Shown here piece by piece: positions 42,870-46,727 of a stretch of DNA of 46,727 nucleotides. The translations under genes and the position numbers were made by a program. The stretch's first letter is position 1, and the number at the start of each line of letters is the position of its first letter. The notes under the pieces are model-generated. The model was given only the letters and a program-made list of their open reading frames with translations. It searched no databases and had not been told where the DNA came from. Source of the DNA: Syntrophales bacterium (GTDB lineage: Bacteria; Desulfobacterota; Syntrophia; Syntrophales; UBA2210); contig JALNXD010000024.1 of assembly GCA_023230565.1 (NCBI GenBank), forward strand, positions 1 through 46,727, written 5' to 3'.

Positions 42870-44393
42870 ATGGGGCTTCGTGATTTTACGGTATATGACA
42901 TGATTAGCAGAAATTCTGTCCTTTATTCCGGCCGTGAGGCGTTGATATACGGGAATATGAGGCTTACTTTTGAACAATTCAGGCAAAAGTGCGATATCTA
43001 CGCTGCTGGATTGACCAGAGCCGGAATCCGCTACGGGGACCGCATAGCAATTGTGGCGCAAAACTCGGATTTTTTTATGATATTATATGGAGCTGCAGCT
43101 AAAATCGGTGCAATTACGGTGCCTGTAAACTGGCGGTTTCAAAGCGAGGAAATCGAATATATTTTTCAGGATTGTACTCCGAAAATTGTTTTTGCCGGAT
43201 CCGAATTTGAGAAGCAGGTCGCAAAAGCGGCACGCAGTGCAGGTTCCGTTGAAAAATTATATGCCATGTCGAATGATCCTGCAACAGCACCCTTTCAACC
43301 TTTCGATAAGACAGACCGGGCAGAAGGAGCCGATGACACTTTCGACATTCCATCCAGTGCCGGGTATGTCATCATTTATACGGCCGCCGTTGAAGGAAAG
43401 CCCAGAGGCGCCCTTTTAAGCCAGGGGAATATTATCGCGACAAACACTCAGATTCTCGCGCAGGACCGTTATGATGACACCGCATGCCATCTCTGCATTC
43501 TTCCCCTGTTCCATATCGCGGCGTTATCTACCTCAATGGCCGTAATGCATGGCGGAGCGAAAAATGTCATACTCGACCGCTTTGAACCGGCACTGGCACT
43601 GCGGCTTATCGAGAAGGAAAAAGTGACAACTTTCGGTTCTTTCGCCCCTATATTAAAGATGCTCATACAGGAACAAAAGAAAATGAAATGCGATCTTTCG
43701 AGCATTCGAAGTATTGGCGGTCTGGAGGATCCTGAAAGTATCCGGATTTTTTCCGGGATGGCTCCGAATGTTCAATTTTTGAGCGGGTTCGCACAGACGG
43801 AAGCTATCCCGGTGACAAGCGCAAACGCGGAGGAAAAACCGGGAAGCGCAGGAAAACCGGCAGTCCTTGCACGCGTCGCTCTTTTTGATGATAATGACCA
43901 GGAAGTGCCTGTCGGCCGGGAGGGGGAAATATGTGTACGATCTCCTTCAGTGTTTCAAGGTTACTGGGGATTGGAAAAAGAAACGGCCTATACCTTCAGA
44001 AACGGATGGCACCATACGGGAGATATCGGAAGATTCGATGAGGATGGCTATCTTTGGTATGTGAAGCGAAAGGCCCAAAAGGAACTTATAAAGCCGGGCG
44101 GTGAAAATGTGTATCCCGCAGAAGTGGAAAAGGCGATTCTTGAGCATGGAGATATTGCGGAAGCAAGCGTGATCGGTGTCCCCGACGAGACCTGGGGCGA
44201 AGCGATCAAGGCGGTATGCGTTCTGAAGAAAGGCAAGGAGATCACACCGGATCAATTGATACATTATGTGGCATCCAAAATTGCCCGGTATAAAAAACCA
44301 AAATATGTTGTCTTTGTTGATTCACTTCCCCGGACGGAAGAAGGGGAAATCGATCGGGCCGCCGTCAAGAAAGAGCATGGAGGCAAATATTGA
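42870..44393 (+). CDS. AMP-dependent acyl-CoA synthetase-like protein with altered catalytic motifs
   Basis: The 507-residue protein has the ANL fold along its length: A5 (G-F-A-Q-T-E), A7/A8 region G-E-I-C-V-R-S-P-S, H-H-T-G-D-I-G-R-F-D and G-G-E-N-V-Y-P-A-E-V-E, and a C-terminal lid. Two hallmarks deviate. The phosphate-binding A3 loop, normally T/S-S-G-T-T-G-x-P-K-G, reads T-A-A-V-E-G-K-P-R-G (171-180). The A10 lysine, normally G-K-I, is replaced by Glu493 (E-E-G-E-I-D-R). AAGGAGG precedes the ATG. A plus-strand gene upstream of the sodium-pump genes, with a 271-base gap. It may be a specialised ligase or have lost adenylation activity; the substrate is unknown. Confidence 0.8.
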   Translation: MGLRDFTVYDMISRNSVLYSGREALIYGNMRLTFEQFRQKCDIYAAGLTRAGIRYGDRIAIVAQNSDFFMILYGAAAKIGAITVPVNWRFQSEEIEYIFQDCTPKIVFAGSEFEKQVAKAARSAGSVEKLYAMSNDPATAPFQPFDKTDRAEGADDTFDIPSSAGYVIIYTAAVEGKPRGALLSQGNIIATNTQILAQDRYDDTACHLCILPLFHIAALSTSMAVMHGGAKNVILDRFEPALALRLIEKEKVTTFGSFAPILKMLIQEQKKMKCDLSSIRSIGGLEDPESIRIFSGMAPNVQFLSGFAQTEAIPVTSANAEEKPGSAGKPAVLARVALFDDNDQEVPVGREGEICVRSPSVFQGYWGLEKETAYTFRNGWHHTGDIGRFDEDGYLWYVKRKAQKELIKPGGENVYPAEVEKAILEHGDIAEASVIGVPDETWGEAIKAVCVLKKGKEITPDQLIHYVASKIARYKKPKYVVFVDSLPRTEEGEIDRAAVKKEHGGKY

Positions 44394-44664
44394 TCTTTTG
44401 TGATTTCATATTACCGGGTGTGGGGATTAACGATATTTAGTAAATAAATGACAGTTCGTTTAATTTATACGAGTCTTTCTGACAGTTAGTTACACAATAG
44501 CTCGAATTTAAAATGTTAAAATTTATTTTCCTGATGGCATGACATATGCATTAAAATATGGTCTCCCGTTGGGAGTCTTCAAGAACCAGGATTTTTGCTG
44601 AAAAGAGGCTTCGGATTCACCATCTCGACGCTTCAAATCATATTTAAGAAAGGATTATACAATT

Positions 44665-44796
44665 ATGGACATTGGATTGGCATTAAAGATAGCCCTGGGC
44701 GGCTTCAGCATGGTGTTTTTTCTCCTCATCCTGTTGTGGTTTACGGTTTGGGCTACAAAAGTCGTCACCGAAAAGATCACGAAAACGAAAAGTTAA
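44665..44796 (+). CDS. OadG-like small membrane subunit
   Basis: A 43-residue protein with one membrane helix (about residues 12-32: a G-G-F-S-M-V-F-F-L-L core) and a basic tail (K-V-V-T-E-K-I-T-K-T-K-S). AAAGGA lies about nine bases before the ATG. Its size, single helix and position upstream of an OadB-type gene fit the gamma subunit (OadG/MmdD type) that holds together sodium-translocating decarboxylases. It is shorter than the usual 80-100 residues. Confidence 0.65.
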   Translation: MDIGLALKIALGGFSMVFFLLILLWFTVWATKVVTEKITKTKS

Positions 44797-44949
44797 AAGA
44801 TGATTGCACGAGGTTTAGTGCCGGCTCGCTTGAAAGCGCGGGCATGGTTGTTTGTGAATTAACGGGTGTGCATCAAAAAAGACTTTCACGAAAAAAACGA
44901 CAGGAATCTTTTTTGATTACATTCACCCCTTTGAAATGGAGGTGCGTAC
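44797..44949. other. 153-bp gap between OadG-like and OadB-like genes
   Basis: No gene recognised. A 20-codon frame begins directly after the OadG-like stop but has no family resemblance. A weak A-run/T-run pairing (AAAAAAGA near 44875 with TCTTTTTT near 44908) could fold. A GGAGG site at 44938-44943 belongs to the next gene. Confidence 0.5.
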
Positions 44950-46293
44950 TTGTTCGGTCTACTAGACAGCGGTTTTCAATTTTTCACTTGGGGCAACGCC
45001 TTGATGATTATCATAGGCTGTATCTTGATAACTCTCGCAATCGCCAAAAATATGGAGCCTCTTCTCCTTTTGCCGATCGGATTCAGCATTATTCTGGTGA
45101 ATCTTCCTCTGGGCGGACTTATGGATTACGAATACAAACTCAGGGCGCAAAATCCCGGCATTGTAAAAGAAATAGTTCTTGAAAAAAGAACGGCCTTCGA
45201 AACGGGATCCACCATAATAAAAACCGATGCGGAAGAACTTGCTTCTCCGGTGTATGGAAGGGTTAAAGAATTCAAAGTGAAGGAGAATCAGACAGTTGAA
45301 GCCGGCGATGTCGTCGCAGTGATTATTACAACGGCGCAAACCGACCAGTCGAAAATACCGACTGAACCCGTCGGGCTTCTATCGCGCTTCTTCGCATTCG
45401 GTATAATGTGGCAGATACTCCCCCCTCTTATTTTTCTTTGTCTTGGAGCGCTTACAGATTTCGGGCCCATGCTTGCCAATCCAAAAACATTGCTGCTCGG
45501 TGCAGCCGCACAGTTCGGCGTGTATTTCGCTTTTTTTCTCGCCATCTTTTTCGGTTTTTCTCTTCCCGAAGCAAGTTCAATTGGAATAATAGGAGGGGCC
45601 GAAGGGCCCACGACAATTTATGTCACAGCGAGATTGGCGCCCCATATAATAGGAGCCACTGCCGTTGCATGTTACTCCTATATGGCGCTTGTACCTCTCA
45701 TTCTTCCGCCGGTGGTGAGGCTCCTTACTACTAAAAAAGAACGTGGCATATACATGAAACCCCAGCTTCGCAAAGTATCGAAGCTGGAAAAGATTATCTT
45801 CCCCATACTGACAGCTATCGTGGTCATTCTTTTCGTTCCTGATTCGGCGCCTTTGATCGGAAGCTTTATGATAGGAAACCTGTTCCGGGAAAGCGGCGTA
45901 GTGGAACGCCTCAGCAAGACTTCCCAGACCGCGTTCATTGATATAATGACTATTTTCCTGACGCTTGCAATAGGCGGCACCATGTCGGCCGAAAATTTCC
46001 TTCGCCTTGATACACTGAAGATTCTTGTTCTGGGCGTAGTCGCCTTTGCAAGCGCCGCAGCGGCAGGAGTTCTTCTTGCCAAGACCATGAACCTCTTTTT
46101 GAAAAATAAAATAAATCCGATGATCGGAGCAGCTGGCGTTTCAGCCGTTCCCATGTCGGCCCGGGTCATCCAGGTGTTGGGCCAGAAGGAAAATAAAAGC
46201 AATTTTCTATTGATGCATGCAATGGGGCCCAATGTCGCCGGTGCCATAGGGGCTGCTATAGCTGGAGGCGTATTTATAGGAATTTTGGGGTAA
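44950..46293 (+). CDS. sodium-translocating decarboxylase beta subunit (OadB/GcdB/MmdB type) with inserted barrel-sandwich domain
   Basis: The 447-residue integral membrane protein couples carboxyl-group removal to sodium export. W-G-N-A-L-M-I, A-L-T-D-F-G-P-M (Asp170), G-G-A-E-G-P-T (215-221), and N-P-M-I-G-A-A-G-V-S-A-V-P-M-S-A-R are diagnostic. Unusually, about residues 58-138, between the second and third membrane segments, form a soluble insertion. It includes S-P-V-Y-G-R-V-K-E-F-K-V and N-Q-T-V-E-A-G-D-V-V-A-V-I (99-125), resembling a biotinyl/lipoyl barrel-sandwich domain, but I-T-T-A-Q-T stands where the biotin lysine (A-M-K-M) would be. The start is TTG at 44950 with GGAGGTG spaced well. 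It is followed by the carboxyltransferase gene. Confidence 0.9.
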   Translation: MFGLLDSGFQFFTWGNALMIIIGCILITLAIAKNMEPLLLLPIGFSIILVNLPLGGLMDYEYKLRAQNPGIVKEIVLEKRTAFETGSTIIKTDAEELASPVYGRVKEFKVKENQTVEAGDVVAVIITTAQTDQSKIPTEPVGLLSRFFAFGIMWQILPPLIFLCLGALTDFGPMLANPKTLLLGAAAQFGVYFAFFLAIFFGFSLPEASSIGIIGGAEGPTTIYVTARLAPHIIGATAVACYSYMALVPLILPPVVRLLTTKKERGIYMKPQLRKVSKLEKIIFPILTAIVVILFVPDSAPLIGSFMIGNLFRESGVVERLSKTSQTAFIDIMTIFLTLAIGGTMSAENFLRLDTLKILVLGVVAFASAAAAGVLLAKTMNLFLKNKINPMIGAAGVSAVPMSARVIQVLGQKENKSNFLLMHAMGPNVAGAIGAAIAGGVFIGILG

Positions 46294-46407
46294 AATATAC
46301 TTTTTGAGTATGTTGTTGAAAAAATTTTCGCAAAAAAAATCCGAATCCGGAATCGCACGTTATTCCGGCTTCCTGCGAAAGCAGTAATAGTTCTGTTTTT
46401 ACAATGA

Positions 46408-46433
46408 GCAAGTGATGCGTTCGCATCACTTGC
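46408..46433 (+). terminator. hairpin after the OadB-like gene
   Basis: GCAAGTGATG (46408-46417) and CATCACTTGC (46424-46433) pair perfectly around CGTTCG. A T-rich but broken tail (CTTCATTATAAT) follows, so it is a likely but not textbook terminator. Confidence 0.5.
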
Positions 46434-46499
46434 CTTCATTATAATCCCGGCGTGACCGGCATAAGGAACGTCCGGCGTATCCGTGAAAAAAATGAGATC

Positions 46500-46523
46500 C
46501 TGATATAAATGCATTTATATCAG
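46500..46523. repeat. perfect 24-bp palindrome, possible operator
   Basis: CTGATATAAATG is followed at once by its exact reverse complement, 100 bases upstream of the carboxyltransferase start. A palindrome of this length with no loop suits a dimeric repressor or activator better than a hairpin. Confidence 0.55.
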
Positions 46524-46621
46524 AGTATGCCAAAGTTCTGATTGAAAAGTGACGAACCGGCAAATAGCCGGCCTGACGGAAAACAGGGTCTCTTTATAAT
46601 AAAGGAAGGAGAAACGGTATC

Positions 46622-46727
46622 ATGCCTTTTGAGGAACAGATGGAAGAATTGAAGCGCCGCAAGGAGAAAGCGTTACAGATGGGCGGCGAGAAGAAGATTG
46701 CCAAGCAGCACGCGGAAGGGAAATACA
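46622..46727 (+). CDS. carboxyltransferase subunit of an acyl-CoA carboxylase/decarboxylase (5' end, cut by window edge)
   Basis: Only the first 35 codons are present, open to the right edge. M-P-F-E-E-Q-M-E-E-L-K-R-R-K-E-K-A, M-G-G-x-x-K-I-A-K-Q-H-A-E-G-K is the typical start of PccB/MmdA/GcdA-type carboxyltransferases. GGAAGGAG lies about ten bases before the ATG. Together with the OadG-like and OadB-like genes it forms a probable sodium-pumping decarboxylase (for example methylmalonyl- or glutaconyl-CoA). A biotin carrier gene would be expected further downstream. Confidence 0.75.
   Translation, partial: MPFEEQMEELKRRKEKALQMGGEKKIAKQHAEGKY

Larger units (their letters stand above)
46294..46621. 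other. 328-bp intergenic region upstream of the carboxyltransferase gene
   Basis: It contains a hairpin at 46408-46433 and a perfect 24-base palindrome at 46500-46523, both listed separately. No other gene or promoter I can defend was found. Confidence 0.5.

Noticed and set aside
44799..44862. 20-codon frame after the OadG-like gene
   Set aside because: Too short, no family resemblance and no separate ribosome-binding site.
44595..45182. 195-codon plus-strand frame across the OadG/OadB junction
   Set aside because: It is out of frame with both the OadG-like and OadB-like genes, which have ribosome-binding sites and clear family motifs.
45247..45330. The OadB insertion as the operon's functional biotin carrier domain
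   Set aside because: The biotin-attachment lysine context (A-M-K-M) is missing, so it cannot be biotinylated in the normal way.

Overview
The window looks like chromosomal DNA of a Deltaproteobacterium (Desulfobacterota), most likely from the syntrophic Syntrophia/Syntrophobacterales group. This is inferred from gene content only. It carries ADP-forming acyl-CoA synthetases, a CoA-transferase fused to an acetyltransferase, MFS carriers of the oxalate/formate type, an AMP-dependent acyl-CoA ligase and the start of a sodium-pumping acyl-CoA decarboxylase operon. It also carries a compact argBDFGH-lysA-dapA-dapB cluster, hslVU, xerC, miaB, scpAB and trpS. Base composition is moderate, in the mid-40s percent GC by eye.

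Layout. Bases 1-122 hold the 3' end of an IS3-type insertion sequence. It has cut off the 3' end of a branched-chain-type ABC solute-binding protein gene (120-992, minus). From 1.2 to 15 kb there is an accessory region rich in acyl-CoA energy metabolism: a DUF169 protein, a CCA-adding enzyme with an abnormal C-terminus, an operon of an alpha-only acyl-CoA synthetase plus an MFS carrier, a stand-alone RsbRD N-terminal-like domain, a PflX-type radical SAM protein, a second MFS carrier, and a three-gene minus-strand operon of ADP-forming synthetase, BioD-like/DRTGG protein and CoA-transferase-GNAT fusion. A second ABC binding protein (15462-16655, plus) follows. It lies behind a near-consensus sigma-54 promoter and a striking array of helically phased TGTCTC-like hexamers.

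From 16.7 to 17.1 kb lies a group II intron remnant directly behind the terminator of a tRNA-Gly/tRNA-Cys pair. From 17.3 to 41.8 kb nearly everything is on the minus strand and is housekeeping: pgsA, transaldolase, folK, dapB, dapA, lysA, a small lipoprotein, argHGFDB, hslU, hslV, xerC, a bifunctional nuclease family protein, miaB, a large PAS/HD-GYP sensor, two HU genes, rluB, scpB, scpA, trpS, and uspA.

The right end (42.0-46.7 kb) returns to acyl-CoA metabolism on the plus strand. It contains an acyl-CoA ligase-like protein lacking two hallmark catalytic features, a tiny OadG-like protein, an OadB/GcdB-like sodium-pump subunit with an extra barrel-sandwich domain, and the first 35 codons of a carboxyltransferase subunit. 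The most unusual signals are the altered catalytic residues in the CoA-ligase proteins, the lysine-less biotinyl-like insertion in the sodium pump subunit, and the phased repeat/sigma-54 control region. No CRISPR array, phage or plasmid origin was seen.
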